From assembly GCF_027568395.1 (NCBI RefSeq), contig NZ_JANKZL010000012.1, positions 156,311-220,310 on the forward strand: a stretch of DNA of 64,000 nt. The letters are read 5' to 3'. The DNA is from Aminobacter sp. HY435 (lineage in GTDB: Bacteria; Pseudomonadota; Alphaproteobacteria; Rhizobiales; Rhizobiaceae). The notes below the pieces were generated by a model. The model made no database searches, was not told where the DNA came from, and saw only the letters and a list, made by a program, of their open reading frames with translations. How positions within the stretch are numbered: position 1 is the stretch's first letter; every line of letters starts with the position of its first letter. The translations under genes were made by a program, and so were the position numbers. Below are positions 54,459-63,872 of the stretch, in pieces.

Positions 54459-55133
54459 TTGATAAGCTCGGAGCAATTTCTGTCGTCGGCATTCTGGGCG
54501 CGGGAACTGCCTGAGGACGAGCGTGAGCGCGCGCGTCGCGGCATCACCTTGCGCGTGCTCGAGCCTGGGACCTATCTCATCCACCGCGGCGACCGCATCG
54601 ACAGCTGGATCGGCGTGGTCAGCGGGTTGCTGCGATTGGGCTCGATCACCACGTCGGGGAAGGCGGTGACCTATGCCGGGCTGCCGCCAAGCTGCTGGTT
54701 CGGCGAGGGGTCGCTGCTCAAGGACGAACCGCGCCAGTATGACGTTCTGGCGCTGCGCCGCACGCAGGTGGCGCTGCTCAACCGCTCAACATTTCTCTGG
54801 CTGTTCGAAAACAGCGTCGCCTTCGACCGCCTGCTGGTGCGGCTCATAAACGAGCGGCTCGGGCAGTTCATCGCCCAGGTCGAACACGACCGTACGCTCG
54901 ATTCGACTGGCAAGGTGGCGCGCAGCCTGGCGTCGCTGTTCAACCCGGTGATCAGTCCCTTTGTCGGGTCGCACCTCGACATCAGCCAGGAGGATATCGG
55001 CTTGCTGGCCGGCGTGTCGCGCCCCGTCGCCAACCGAATCCTGCAGGAACTGGAAAAGGCCGGATTGATCCGCAACGAGGGCGGTGGCGTGACGATCCTG
55101 GATCTGGAAAAACTGCGTCGCCACGGCGAGTAG
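54459..55133 (+). CDS. Crp/Fnr family transcriptional regulator
   Basis: A 224-residue regulator: an N-terminal cyclic-nucleotide-binding-like beta barrel (TLRVLEPGTYLIHRGDRIDSWIGVVSGLLRLG), a long dimer helix, and a C-terminal HTH (ISQEDIGLLAGVSRPVANRILQELEKAGLI, about residues 173-202). Only one cysteine is present (PPSCWFGEG), so it is not an oxygen-sensing FNR with an iron-sulfur cluster. The start is a TTG at 54459 with AGGAG about 6 nt upstream. It precedes the second Liv-type operon, on the same strand, and may regulate it; its signal is unknown. Confidence 0.86.
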   Translation: MISSEQFLSSAFWARELPEDERERARRGITLRVLEPGTYLIHRGDRIDSWIGVVSGLLRLGSITTSGKAVTYAGLPPSCWFGEGSLLKDEPRQYDVLALRRTQVALLNRSTFLWLFENSVAFDRLLVRLINERLGQFIAQVEHDRTLDSTGKVARSLASLFNPVISPFVGSHLDISQEDIGLLAGVSRPVANRILQELEKAGLIRNEGGGVTILDLEKLRRHGE

Positions 55134-55350
55134 TCAGCCGCTCGCGACCTTGGGCGGAGCAAGGATAGCAATGAAATCAAACGCTTGGTGAAATCTTGGC
55201 CGCGCTGCCGCATGAGGCCGGTAGCCAAGACTGAACATAGGAGGCGTGTCTGTCAAGGCACCCCTTGAAAAACGGCGCCAAGGTTGCGAGCTTCGATCCA
55301 ACGACCGGGAACACCCGGCGACTACGAGGGAACGAACGGGAGGCGTGCCG

Positions 55351-57324
55351 TTGGCACAAGCAAGCGAGACCGCAGGGCTCGATACGTTTGCCAAGCTTTT
55401 GTGCGAGCATGCCCGCGTGCGGCCAGACCGCCCGGCAATGCGGCACAAGGATCTCGGCATCTGGCGGACATGGAACTGGAGCGAACTGGCCGAGACAATT
55501 CGTGCCTACGCTACAGGCTTGCGACAGATGGGGCTGGAGCGCGGCGCCACCATTGCGGTGATCGGCTCGAACCGCCCGGCGATGTACTGGACAATTCTTG
55601 CCGCGCAATGGCTGGGCGCGATCCCGGTGCCGGTTTATGCCGATGCCGTGGCCGACGAGATGGCTTATGTGCTGGATCATGCCGACGTCGCCTTCGCCGT
55701 GGTGCAGGACCAGGAACAGGTCGACAAGCTGATCTCCATCCAGGACCGTGCGCCGAAGCTCCGCACCGTGCTTTACGACGAACCGCGCGGCCTGCGCGAC
55801 TACGACCACACCAGGCTGCATGCCGTCGCCGACGTGATCGGGCAGGGCCGTGGCCTGTTGGCCTCGGACAGCGCAATGGCTGCGGCCATCGATGCCGAGC
55901 GGGATCGCGGCCAGGCCAGCGACATCTCGATCATCCTCTACACGTCGGGCACCACCGGCCGCTCCAAGGGCGTGCTGCTGACCGCCGGAGGCTCGATCGC
56001 CGCGGCGCGCGACACGGTCACCTTCGACAAGCTGACCGACCGCGACGAGGTGCTTGCCTATCTGCCGCTGGCCTGGGTCGGCGATCACTATCTCAACTAT
56101 GCCCAGTCGCTGGTCGCCGGCTTCTGCATCGCCTGTCCGGAAAGCCGCGAGACTGCCGAGGCCGACACGCAGGAAATCGGGCCGAGCTTCTATTTCGCGC
56201 CGCCCCGCGTCTTCGAAACGCTTTTGACGCGCATCACCATCCGCATGGAGGATGCAGGCGCGCTGAAGCGCGGCATGTTCAACCACTTCATCGGCGTCGC
56301 CAGGCGCTGGGGCGAAAAGATACTCGACGGCGAGAAAGTGCCGCCAGGCGGGCGCATCGCCTATGCGATCGGCGATCTGCTGGTCTATGCGCCGCTGAAG
56401 AACGTGTTTGGCTTCTCGCGCATCCGCGTCGCCTACACCGCCGGCGAGGCCATCGGCCCGGACCTGTTTTCGTTCTACCGCTCGCTCGGCCTCAACCTGA
56501 AGCAGCTCTACGGGCAGACCGAGGCCTTCCTCTATGTCACGGCCCAGCCCGACGGCCAGATCCGCGTCGGCACGGTGGGGCCGGCGACGCCCAATGTCGA
56601 CATCCGCATCGCCGAGGACGGCGAGGTGCTCTACCGCTCGCCGGGCCAGTTCGTCGGCTACTACAAGGACGCCGACAAGACGGCAGAAACGGTTACGCCC
56701 GACGGTTACGTGAAGACAGGCGACGCCGGTTTCTTCGACAATGACGGCCACCTTACCATCATCGATCGCGCCAAGGATGTCGGCAAGCTGAGCTCGGGCG
56801 CGCTGTTTGCGCCGAAATACATCGAAAACAAGCTGAAGTTCTTCCCCAACATCAAGGAGGCGGTGGCCTTCGGCCAGGACCGCGACTTCGCCACCGTCAT
56901 GCTCAACATCGACCTCACGGCGGTCGGCAACTGGGCGGAACGCAAGAACATCGCCTATGGCTCGTACCAGGAACTGGCGCAGCGGCCGGAGGTCTATGCG
57001 ATGTTCAGCGGGCATGTCGCCGAGGTCAACCGGGCGCTCGCCGCGGAGCCGCGCATGGCGGCGGCGCAGATCAAGCGCTTCCTCATCCTGCACAAGGAGC
57101 TCGACGCCGACGACGGTGAGATGACGCGGACGCAGAAGGTTCGCCGCGGCTTCATCGCCGAGCGCTACAAGCCACTTGTCGATGCGCTCTACAATGGCGC
57201 TGAGGCCGCCGACATTTCGACCGAGGTGACCTTCGAGGACGGCCGCAAGGGCGTCATCTCGGCACGCGTGCGCATCGCCGATGCGCCCGTTGCGGCCGCA
57301 GCCAAGCTCGGAGCCGCCGCATGA
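55351..57324 (+). CDS. Long-chain-type acyl-CoA synthetase (AMP-forming)
   Basis: A 657-residue adenylate-forming CoA ligase of the FadD15/long-chain branch. P-loop YTSGTTGRSKGVLL, then AYLPLAWVGDHYLNYAQSLVAGFC, YGQTEAFLY, VKTGDAGFFDNDGHLTIIDRAKDVGKLSSG, and the A10-like end EMTRTQKVRRGFIAERY. I chose the TTG at 55351, 7 nt after GGGAGG; GTG codons at 55345 and 55246 are alternatives but add a non-conserved stretch. Its stop overlaps the LivG-like start, so the ligase is co-translated with a transporter. Confidence 0.88.
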   Translation: MAQASETAGLDTFAKLLCEHARVRPDRPAMRHKDLGIWRTWNWSELAETIRAYATGLRQMGLERGATIAVIGSNRPAMYWTILAAQWLGAIPVPVYADAVADEMAYVLDHADVAFAVVQDQEQVDKLISIQDRAPKLRTVLYDEPRGLRDYDHTRLHAVADVIGQGRGLLASDSAMAAAIDAERDRGQASDISIILYTSGTTGRSKGVLLTAGGSIAAARDTVTFDKLTDRDEVLAYLPLAWVGDHYLNYAQSLVAGFCIACPESRETAEADTQEIGPSFYFAPPRVFETLLTRITIRMEDAGALKRGMFNHFIGVARRWGEKILDGEKVPPGGRIAYAIGDLLVYAPLKNVFGFSRIRVAYTAGEAIGPDLFSFYRSLGLNLKQLYGQTEAFLYVTAQPDGQIRVGTVGPATPNVDIRIAEDGEVLYRSPGQFVGYYKDADKTAETVTPDGYVKTGDAGFFDNDGHLTIIDRAKDVGKLSSGALFAPKYIENKLKFFPNIKEAVAFGQDRDFATVMLNIDLTAVGNWAERKNIAYGSYQELAQRPEVYAMFSGHVAEVNRALAAEPRMAAAQIKRFLILHKELDADDGEMTRTQKVRRGFIAERYKPLVDALYNGAEAADISTEVTFEDGRKGVISARVRIADAPVAAAAKLGAAA

Positions 57325-58100
57325 CCGCCACTTCGGAGCCACTGCTGTCGGTCGACGGCGTGTCGCTGTCATTTGGCGGCGTCAAGGCTATCACCGATGT
57401 CTCCTTCGACATCCGCAAGGGCGAAATCCGCGCCATCATCGGCCCAAACGGCGCCGGCAAGACCTCGATGCTGAACGTCGTCAACGGCTTTTACCATCCC
57501 CAGCATGGGCGCATCACCTACAAGGGCAAGACGCGTACGCGCATGCGGCCCTACCAGGCCGCGAGCCAGGGCATAGCACGGACCTTCCAGAACGTGGCGC
57601 TGTTCAAGGGCATGAGCACGCTCGACAACATCATGGTCGGCCGCACGCTGAAGATGCACCGCGGGCTCTTCTGGCAGATGCTGCGCTTCGGCCCGGCGAT
57701 GCGCGAGGAGATCGAGCACCGGCGCGTCGTCGAGGACATCATCGACTTCCTGCAGATCGAGTCGATCCGCAAGACCCCCGTCGGCAAGCTGCCCTACGGC
57801 CTGCAGAAGCGCGTCGAGCTGGGCCGCGCGCTGGCGATGGAGCCGGAACTCCTGCTGCTCGACGAGCCGATGGCCGGCATGAACATCGAGGAGAAGGAGG
57901 ACATGTGCCGCTACATCCTCGACCTCAACAAATACTTCGGCACCACCATCGCGCTGATCGAGCACGATATGGGCGTGGTCATGGACCTGTCCGACCGCGT
58001 CGTGGTGCTCGAATACGGACACAAGATCGCCGACGGCACGCCCGAGGTGGTCAAGGCTGATCCGAAAGTCATCGAGGCCTATCTGGGCGTGGGGCACTGA
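57321..58100 (+). CDS. Branched-chain-amino-acid-type ABC transporter ATP-binding protein (LivG-like)
   Basis: A 259-residue LivG-class ATPase with Walker A GPNGAGKTS, GIARTFQNVALFKGMSTLDN, signature LPYGLQKRVELGRAL, Walker B LLLLDEPMAGMNIEEKEDM and H-loop IEHDMGVV. It starts within the stop of the acyl-CoA synthetase gene (ATGA). It belongs to the second Liv-type importer, with the order G-H-M-binding protein-F, which is common in operons for aromatic or fatty acid uptake. Confidence 0.93.
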   Translation: MTATSEPLLSVDGVSLSFGGVKAITDVSFDIRKGEIRAIIGPNGAGKTSMLNVVNGFYHPQHGRITYKGKTRTRMRPYQAASQGIARTFQNVALFKGMSTLDNIMVGRTLKMHRGLFWQMLRFGPAMREEIEHRRVVEDIIDFLQIESIRKTPVGKLPYGLQKRVELGRALAMEPELLLLDEPMAGMNIEEKEDMCRYILDLNKYFGTTIALIEHDMGVVMDLSDRVVVLEYGHKIADGTPEVVKADPKVIEAYLGVGH

Positions 58101-58234
58101 CCATGCCGGCGTCAGGAAGAGGAATGTCCCGCATGAGACGCACGGCGCCGGAAAACACGTCGACCGAGGCCGTGGCAAACGGCCAGGGGTGCCGTTCGGC
58201 CAGTTCGGCGCGGGCAGGCTGAGGAGGCGGACCG

Positions 58235-59209
58235 ATGCTCTACAACATCTTCATCGATCCCTTCGTCCAGATGGTTCAGATGCCGGACCTGCTGGTCCAG
58301 ACCATCTGGGAGGGGCTTGTCTCCGGCGTCCTCTATGCCCTGATCGCGCTCGGCTTCGTGCTGATCTTCAAGGCTTCCGGCGTGTTCAACTTCGCCCAGG
58401 GCATCATGGTCGTGTTCTCGGCGCTGACCCTGGTCGGCTTCTACGAAAAGCTGTCGGCGGCCGGATTTTCCGGCCATGTCGCCGCCTTCGTGTCGCTGGC
58501 GCTCGCGGCGGGGGTGATGTTCGTGCTTGCTGTATTGATCGAGCGCGTCGTGCTGCGGCCGCTGGTCAACCAGCCCGATATCATCCTGTTCATGGCGACG
58601 TTCGGCATCACCTATGTGCTGATCGGTCTTGGCGAGATGGTGTTTGGCGGCGACCCCAAGCAGATGATCACAAGCGAGCTGTTCCTGCCCAGCGGCTCGG
58701 TCGACGTCGAGATGCTCGGCGGCCTCGTTTCCTTCCAGAAGATTGACATCGCCGCCGCGGTCATCGCTTCGGTGATGATCGTCGGGCTTGCGCTGTTCTT
58801 CCAGAAGACGCGCATCGGCAGGGCTCTTCGCGCCGTCGCCGACAGCCACAAGGCGGCGCTTTCGGTCGGCATTTCGCTCAACCAGATCTGGGTCATCGTC
58901 TGGTTCGCCGCCGGCCTGGTCGCGCTGGTGACCGGCATCATGTGGGGCGCCCGGTCCGATGTCTCCTTCGCGCTCGAGATCGTGGCGCTGAAGGCGCTGC
59001 CGGTGCTGGTGCTGGGCGGCCTGACCTCGGTGCCCGGCGCGATCGTCGGCGGGCTCATCATCGGCATCGGCGAAAAGCTCGGCGAGTTCTACTGGGGGCC
59101 GCTGCTCGGCGGCGGCATCGAAAGCTGGTTCGCCTACGCGATCGCCCTGCTGTTCCTGCTGTACCGGCCGCAGGGCCTGTTCGGCGACAAGATAATCGAG
59201 CGGATCTGA
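58235..59209 (+). CDS. Branched-chain-amino-acid-type ABC transporter permease (LivH-like)
   Basis: A 324-residue permease with LIFKASGVFNFAQGIMVVFSALTL (about residues 43-66), the LivH signature, and VLGGLTSVPGAIVGGLIIGIGEKLGEFYWG near the C-terminus. AGGAGG lies 8 nt before the ATG. The 134-nt gap after the LivG-like gene holds no supported gene. It forms the channel with the LivM-like protein 4 nt downstream. Confidence 0.92.
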   Translation: MLYNIFIDPFVQMVQMPDLLVQTIWEGLVSGVLYALIALGFVLIFKASGVFNFAQGIMVVFSALTLVGFYEKLSAAGFSGHVAAFVSLALAAGVMFVLAVLIERVVLRPLVNQPDIILFMATFGITYVLIGLGEMVFGGDPKQMITSELFLPSGSVDVEMLGGLVSFQKIDIAAAVIASVMIVGLALFFQKTRIGRALRAVADSHKAALSVGISLNQIWVIVWFAAGLVALVTGIMWGARSDVSFALEIVALKALPVLVLGGLTSVPGAIVGGLIIGIGEKLGEFYWGPLLGGGIESWFAYAIALLFLLYRPQGLFGDKIIERI

Positions 59210-59213
59210 GACG

Positions 59214-60290
59214 ATGTTTTATCGCGAAACAGGCCAGTTCAAGCAAAGCTACGCGGCCGACCAGGCGGTGTTCCCGATCCTTCAGGACCGCTTCGGCCTG
59301 GCCCTCATCCTGCTCGTCGCCTTTGTCGGCATCCCCATGTTCGGCAACGAATTCCTGCTCGCCTCGGTGATGGTTCCGTTCCTGATCCTGTCGCTCGGCG
59401 CCATCGGCCTGAACATCCTGGTCGGCTACACCGGCCTTCTCTCCCTTGGCTCGGCCGCTTTCATGGGCGTCGGCGCCTATTCGGCCTACAAGCTTTCGAC
59501 CTTCTTCCCCGGCGTGAACATCCTGGTGTGGATCCTCTGCTCGGGCTTCTTTGCCGCCGGCATCGGCGTGTTGTTTGGCCTGCCGTCGCTGCGTATCAAG
59601 GGCTTCTACCTGGCGGTGGCGACGCTGGCTGCGCAGTTCTTCCTGCAATGGTGCTTCGTGCGCATCAGCTGGCTCTACAACGACAATCCGTCAGGCGCGA
59701 TCGAGGTGCCGGCAAGGACGTTGTTCGGCATCGCCATCACCGGGCCTTCGGCGACGCCGACGACGCGTTATCTGGTGGTGCTGGTGATCGTGGTGGTCAT
59801 GACGCTTCTGGCCTCGAACATCGTGCATGGCAGGATCGGCCGCACCTGGATGGCGGTGCGCGACATGGATATCGCAGCACAGCTGATGGGCATCCGGCTT
59901 TTGCCGGCCAAGCTGTTGGCCTTTGCGGTTTCGTCCTTCTACTGCGGCGTTTCCGGCGCCTTGATGGTGTTCCTGTGGCTGGGCGCGGCGGAACCCTCGG
60001 CCTTCGACATCAAGCTGTCGTTTCTGTTGCTGTTCATGGTCATCATCGGCGGACTGGGCTCGATGATCGGCAGCTTCCTCGGCGCCGCGCTGATCCACAT
60101 CCTGCCGATCGCCATCCGCGCGCTGCCGGAAGCGCTGGGGCTGCCGATCGGCGCCGCCACGGTCGAGCACCTGACCTATCTCATCGTTGGTGCACTGATC
60201 ATCTTTTTCCTGATCGTCGAGCCGCATGGCCTGGCCCGGCTCTGGCAGATCGCCAAACAGAAGCTTCGCGTGTGGCCCTTCCCCTACTAG
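59214..60290 (+). CDS. Branched-chain-amino-acid-type ABC transporter permease (LivM-like)
   Basis: A 358-residue permease with the LivM motif GLNILVGYTGLLSLGSAAFMGVGAYSAY (about residues 65-92) and GRIGRTWMAVRDMDIAAQLMGIRLLPAKLLAFAVSSFYCGVSGAL, the conserved cytoplasmic loop. It is slightly longer than average, with an N-terminal stretch of about 30 polar residues. A perfect 11-bp stem-loop spans its stop codon. Confidence 0.92.
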   Translation: MFYRETGQFKQSYAADQAVFPILQDRFGLALILLVAFVGIPMFGNEFLLASVMVPFLILSLGAIGLNILVGYTGLLSLGSAAFMGVGAYSAYKLSTFFPGVNILVWILCSGFFAAGIGVLFGLPSLRIKGFYLAVATLAAQFFLQWCFVRISWLYNDNPSGAIEVPARTLFGIAITGPSATPTTRYLVVLVIVVVMTLLASNIVHGRIGRTWMAVRDMDIAAQLMGIRLLPAKLLAFAVSSFYCGVSGALMVFLWLGAAEPSAFDIKLSFLLLFMVIIGGLGSMIGSFLGAALIHILPIAIRALPEALGLPIGAATVEHLTYLIVGALIIFFLIVEPHGLARLWQIAKQKLRVWPFPY

Positions 60291-60300
60291 GGCCACACGC
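60268..60300 (+). other. Stem-loop over the livM-like stop codon
   Basis: Perfect 11-bp arms GCGTGTGGCCC and GGGCCACACGC with an 11-nt loop that contains the TAG stop of the LivM-like gene. It ends 34 nt before the binding-protein start. No T-tract follows, so it is more likely a processing or stability signal than a terminator. Confidence 0.6.
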
Positions 60301-60334
60301 AAGACGGGAATGCACACTAGGGAGGAGAACGAAA

Positions 60335-61663
60335 ATGTCGCTTAGAAACTGGTTGTTCGCACTTTCTGCCACGGCATCTCTGGCCTTGCCCGCCGTCCAC
60401 GACGCGCAGGCCCAGGAATCGATCTATGTGCCGCTTTTCACCTACCGTACCGGGCCGTTTGCCGGCTCGGGCACGCCGATCGCCGACGGCATGCATGACT
60501 ATCTGACGCTTCTCAACGAGCGCGACGGCGGCATCGGCGGCGTCAAGCTGATCGTCGAGGAGTGCGAGACCGGCTATGACACCAAGAAGGGCCTCGAATG
60601 CTACGAGGCGGTCAAGCCGAAGAACCCGGTGCTGGTCAATCCGTGGTCGACCGGAATCACCCTGCCGCTGATCCCCAAGGCCGCGGTGGACAAGATCCCG
60701 GTCCTGTCGATGGCCTACGGCCTGTCGGCATCGGCCAAGGGGGACGTGTTCCCGTGGATATTCAATCCGCCGGCGACCTATTGGGACGGCTTCACGCAGA
60801 TCCTGCAGTACATCGCGGCGCAGGAAGGCGGTGGCGTCGAGAAGCTCAAGGGCAAGAAGATTGGCTACATCTATCTCGACGCCAGCTTCGGCCGTGAGCC
60901 GCTGCCGCTGATCGAGCAGCTTTCGAAGGAACTCGGCTTCGAGGCCAAGCTCTACCCGGTTGCCGCGGCCGACATGCAGAACCAGTCGTCGCAATGGCTG
61001 AGCGTCCGGCGCGACAAGCCCGACTACATGATCCTGTACGGCTGGGGCGCGCTGAACGCCACCGCCGTCAAGGAAGCGGTCAAGACCAATTACCCGATGG
61101 AGAAGTTCATCTCGATCTGGTGGCCGAGCGAGGACGACGCCAAGGGCGCGGGCGAAAAGGCCAAGGGCTTCAAGACGCTGAACTGGCATGCCGTGGGCGC
61201 CGACTTCCCGCTGCTCGCCGACATCCAGAAGCACGTCGTCGACGCCGGCAAGAGCCAGGTCTCGTCCAAGGACAAGGTCGGCCAGGTGCTCTACAACCGT
61301 GGCATCTACAACTCGATGCTGATCGCCGAAGCCATCCGCAAGGCCCAGGAACTGAGTGGCAAGAAGGCGGTCACCGGTGAGGATGTGCGTCGTGGCCTGG
61401 AAAGCCTCAACATCGACGAGGCGCGGCTCAAGGAAATCGGCCTCGAAGGCTTCACCAGCCCGGTCAAGCTGTCCTGCGCCGATCACAACGGCCACTTCTC
61501 GACCTTCGTCCAGAGCTGGAACGGAACGACCTACGAGAAGGTGTCGGACTACATCGCGCCGCTGAACGACAAGGTCGGCCCGCTGCTTGATGCCGACGCC
61601 AAGGCCTATGCCGAAAAGAATGCGCCATGGCCGGCCCGCACCGAGGCCTGCGACGCTTCGTAA
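60335..61663 (+). CDS. ABC transporter substrate-binding protein (LivK-type)
   Basis: A 442-residue periplasmic binding protein of the Peripla_BP_6 family. The Sec signal peptide is MSLRNWLFALSATASLALPAVHDAQAQ-like, about 27 residues, cleaved before ESIYVPLF. The start at 60335 has GGAGGAG 8 nt upstream. The mature part runs PLFTYRTGPFAGSGTPIADGMHDYLTLLNERDGGIGG. The reading frame stays open far upstream inside the LivM-like gene, which is not coding in that frame. Stem-loops lie on both sides of the gene. Confidence 0.92.
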   Translation: MSLRNWLFALSATASLALPAVHDAQAQESIYVPLFTYRTGPFAGSGTPIADGMHDYLTLLNERDGGIGGVKLIVEECETGYDTKKGLECYEAVKPKNPVLVNPWSTGITLPLIPKAAVDKIPVLSMAYGLSASAKGDVFPWIFNPPATYWDGFTQILQYIAAQEGGGVEKLKGKKIGYIYLDASFGREPLPLIEQLSKELGFEAKLYPVAAADMQNQSSQWLSVRRDKPDYMILYGWGALNATAVKEAVKTNYPMEKFISIWWPSEDDAKGAGEKAKGFKTLNWHAVGADFPLLADIQKHVVDAGKSQVSSKDKVGQVLYNRGIYNSMLIAEAIRKAQELSGKKAVTGEDVRRGLESLNIDEARLKEIGLEGFTSPVKLSCADHNGHFSTFVQSWNGTTYEKVSDYIAPLNDKVGPLLDADAKAYAEKNAPWPARTEACDAS

Positions 61664-61678
61664 GCGACACCCGAACCA

Positions 61679-61706
61679 TATCCCTTCCCCGCCAGGGGGA
61701 GGGATA
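61679..61706 (+). other. Intercistronic stem-loop after the binding-protein gene
   Basis: Twelve-base arms TATCCCTTCCCC and GGGGGAGGGATA (one mismatch) enclose a GCCA loop in the 62-nt gap between the binding-protein and LivF-like genes. Position and strength fit a 3' stabilising or attenuating element for the binding-protein message. Confidence 0.6.
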
Positions 61707-61725
61707 CCCGCTCCGGAGCTTCGTC

Positions 61726-62562
61726 ATGTCTGAACATGCTTCCATCGTCGTCGAGCCAGCTCGCCCGATGCTGTCCGTCAACAACATCGAGGTCATCTAT
61801 GACCACGTCATCCTCGTCCTCAAGGGCGTGTCGCTGGCCGTGCCGCAGGGCGGCATCGTCGCCATCCTTGGTGCCAACGGCGCCGGCAAGACGACGACGC
61901 TGAAGGCGATATCGAATCTTTTGCATGCCGAACGCGGCGAGGTGACCAAGGGCTCGATCGAGTTCGATGGCCAACGCGTCGACAGCCTGAGCCCGAACGA
62001 ACTGGTGCGGCGCGGCTGTATTCAGGTGATGGAGGGGCGCCACTGCTTCGGCCATCTCAGCATCGAAGAGAATCTGCTGACCGGCGCCTTCACGCGCCGC
62101 GACGGCAACCGTGCCATCCGCGACGACCTCGACATGATCTACGATTACTTCCCGCGGCTGAAGCAGCGCCGGTCGTCGATGGCCGGCTACACCTCGGGCG
62201 GCGAGCAGCAGATGTGCGCCATCGGCCGGGCGATGATGAGCCGGCCCAAGATGATCCTGCTCGACGAGCCGTCGATGGGACTCGCGCCACAGGTGGTCGA
62301 CGAGATCTTCGAGATCGTCAAGGACCTGAACAGCAAGCAGGGCGTATCCTTTCTCGTGGCCGAGCAGAACACCAACATGGCGCTGAAATACGCCACCTAC
62401 GGCTACATCATGGAGACGGGACGTATCGTCATGGATGGCGACGCGGCCTCCCTGCGCGACAACGAGGACGTCAAGGAATTCTACCTCGGCATCGGCGGCG
62501 AGGGCCGCAAGTCGTTCCGCGAGGTCAAGAGCTACAAGCGGCGCAAGCGCTGGCTGGCGTGA
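61726..62562 (+). CDS. Branched-chain-amino-acid-type ABC transporter ATP-binding protein (LivF-like)
   Basis: A 278-residue LivF-class ATPase: Walker A GANGAGKTT, GCIQVMEGRHCFGHLSIEENL, signature TSGGEQQMCAIGRAM, Walker B MILLDEPSMGLAP, and AEQN. It is about 40 residues longer than typical LivF, mostly from a C-terminal tail ending REVKSYKRRKRWLA. GGAG precedes the ATG at 61726. It is the fifth transporter gene of this operon. Confidence 0.92.
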   Translation: MSEHASIVVEPARPMLSVNNIEVIYDHVILVLKGVSLAVPQGGIVAILGANGAGKTTTLKAISNLLHAERGEVTKGSIEFDGQRVDSLSPNELVRRGCIQVMEGRHCFGHLSIEENLLTGAFTRRDGNRAIRDDLDMIYDYFPRLKQRRSSMAGYTSGGEQQMCAIGRAMMSRPKMILLDEPSMGLAPQVVDEIFEIVKDLNSKQGVSFLVAEQNTNMALKYATYGYIMETGRIVMDGDAASLRDNEDVKEFYLGIGGEGRKSFREVKSYKRRKRWLA

Positions 62563-62633
62563 CGCTTCATTTGCCGGAGGCCCGCGCGGAAATCCCTGTC
62601 GGCAGCATGCGCCACATTGAACTTAGGTGAACC

Positions 62634-63872
62634 ATGGTCACGACCGCACACTATGATGCCGGAGAAACCCAGGATCCGGCCGCTCGCGAGGCAGCGCTCT
62701 TCGCCGGGCTGCGTACGCTCCTCACCGAGGCGCAATCCGGCGCCGAAGCCTTGCGCAACCAGCTTGCCGGAATTGCCGTCGAGGGTCTCGTCGACCGCGC
62801 GGCGCTGCAGCGGGTACCGGTCATCCGCAAGGGCGATCTGCTTGCCCTGCAGGCCACGACTCCGCCATTCGCCGGCTTGTCGCCCGTCAGGCCGGGTGCC
62901 CTGAAGCGTTTGCTCGTCTCGCCGGGGCCGATCTTCGATCCTGAAGGCAAGAGCGATGACTGGTGGGGGACGGCGCGAGCTCTCTTTGCGGCCGGAATGC
63001 GCAAGGAAGACATCGTCCACAATGCCTTCAGCTACCATCTGACGCCGGGCGGACACATGATGGAATCGGGTGCCCATGCGCTCGGCTGCGCGGTAATCCC
63101 TGCGGGCGTCGGCAACACCGACCAGCAGATCGAGGCGATCGCCGTGCTCAAGCCGTCGGGCTATATCGGCACGCCGGACTTTCTCAAGATATTGCTCGAC
63201 CGCATGGCATCTGCCGGCGTTACCAATCCTTTCAAGCATGCGCTGGTGTCGGGCGCGGCGTTTCCGGTCTCGCTGCAGCAGGAGATCGCTCGCGCCGGCA
63301 TCGATGCTTATCAGGCTTATGCGTCGGCTGAACTGGGCGTGACGGCCTACGAGAGTTCGGCGCGCGGGGGGCTGATCGTCAATGAAGGCCTGATCGTCGA
63401 GATCGTACGCCCCGGCACCCACGAGGCGGTCGCCGAGGGCGAAGTCGGCGAGATCGTGGTCACCAGGCTCAGCCCGGAATATCCGCTGCTGCGCTTCGGC
63501 ACCGGCGACCTGTCGCGCGTCCTGCCGGGAAGCAGCACCTGCGGCCGCACCAACCTGCGGCTTGCCGGCTGGATGGGCCGCGCCGACCAGCGCACCAAGG
63601 TCAAGGGCATGTTCGTCGACCCTGCCCAGATCGCTGCTGTAGGCCGAAACTTCCCGGAACTTGGCCGCCTGCGGCTGGTCGTCGGCCGCGATGGCGAACA
63701 GGATGTGATGGTGCTCAAGGCGGAAGCCGGGTCGCCGGCAACCGGGCTTGCGGCAACGCTCGAGGCGGCATTGCAGGCGGCGACCAAGATGAAGGGCAGC
63801 GTCGAGATCGTGGCGCCGGGCAGCCTCCCCAATGACGGCAAGGTGATCGCCGACGAACGACCGCTGGACTAG
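62634..63872 (+). CDS. PaaK-like AMP-dependent ligase lacking the canonical P-loop
   Basis: A 412-residue protein of the phenylacetate-CoA ligase superfamily. Conserved parts: HNAFSYHLTPGGHMMESGAHALGCAVIPAGVGNTDQQIEAI, YIGTPDFLKILLDRM, YASAELGVTAYE, LLRFGTGDLSRVL, GRADQRTKVKGMFVDPAQI, and LPNDGKVIADE at the end with the A10-type lysine. Where PaaK has a Ser/Thr/Gly-rich P-loop, this protein reads SPGPIFDPEGK. It is the second ligase of the Liv-type operon, 71 nt after the LivF-like gene. Its TAG overlaps the stop codon of a transposase remnant on the other strand. Confidence 0.85.
   Translation: MVTTAHYDAGETQDPAAREAALFAGLRTLLTEAQSGAEALRNQLAGIAVEGLVDRAALQRVPVIRKGDLLALQATTPPFAGLSPVRPGALKRLLVSPGPIFDPEGKSDDWWGTARALFAAGMRKEDIVHNAFSYHLTPGGHMMESGAHALGCAVIPAGVGNTDQQIEAIAVLKPSGYIGTPDFLKILLDRMASAGVTNPFKHALVSGAAFPVSLQQEIARAGIDAYQAYASAELGVTAYESSARGGLIVNEGLIVEIVRPGTHEAVAEGEVGEIVVTRLSPEYPLLRFGTGDLSRVLPGSSTCGRTNLRLAGWMGRADQRTKVKGMFVDPAQIAAVGRNFPELGRLRLVVGRDGEQDVMVLKAEAGSPATGLAATLEAALQAATKMKGSVEIVAPGSLPNDGKVIADERPLD

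Noticed and set aside
54459..55133. Crp/Fnr-type regulator as an oxygen sensor (FNR) that could control the oxygen-sensitive operon
   Set aside because: Only one cysteine is present, so no FNR-type iron-sulfur cluster can form.
55177..57372. 731-codon minus-strand frame opposite the acyl-CoA synthetase gene
   Set aside because: Mirror of a strongly coding plus-strand gene; low-complexity Asp/Arg/His composition and no recognisable motif.
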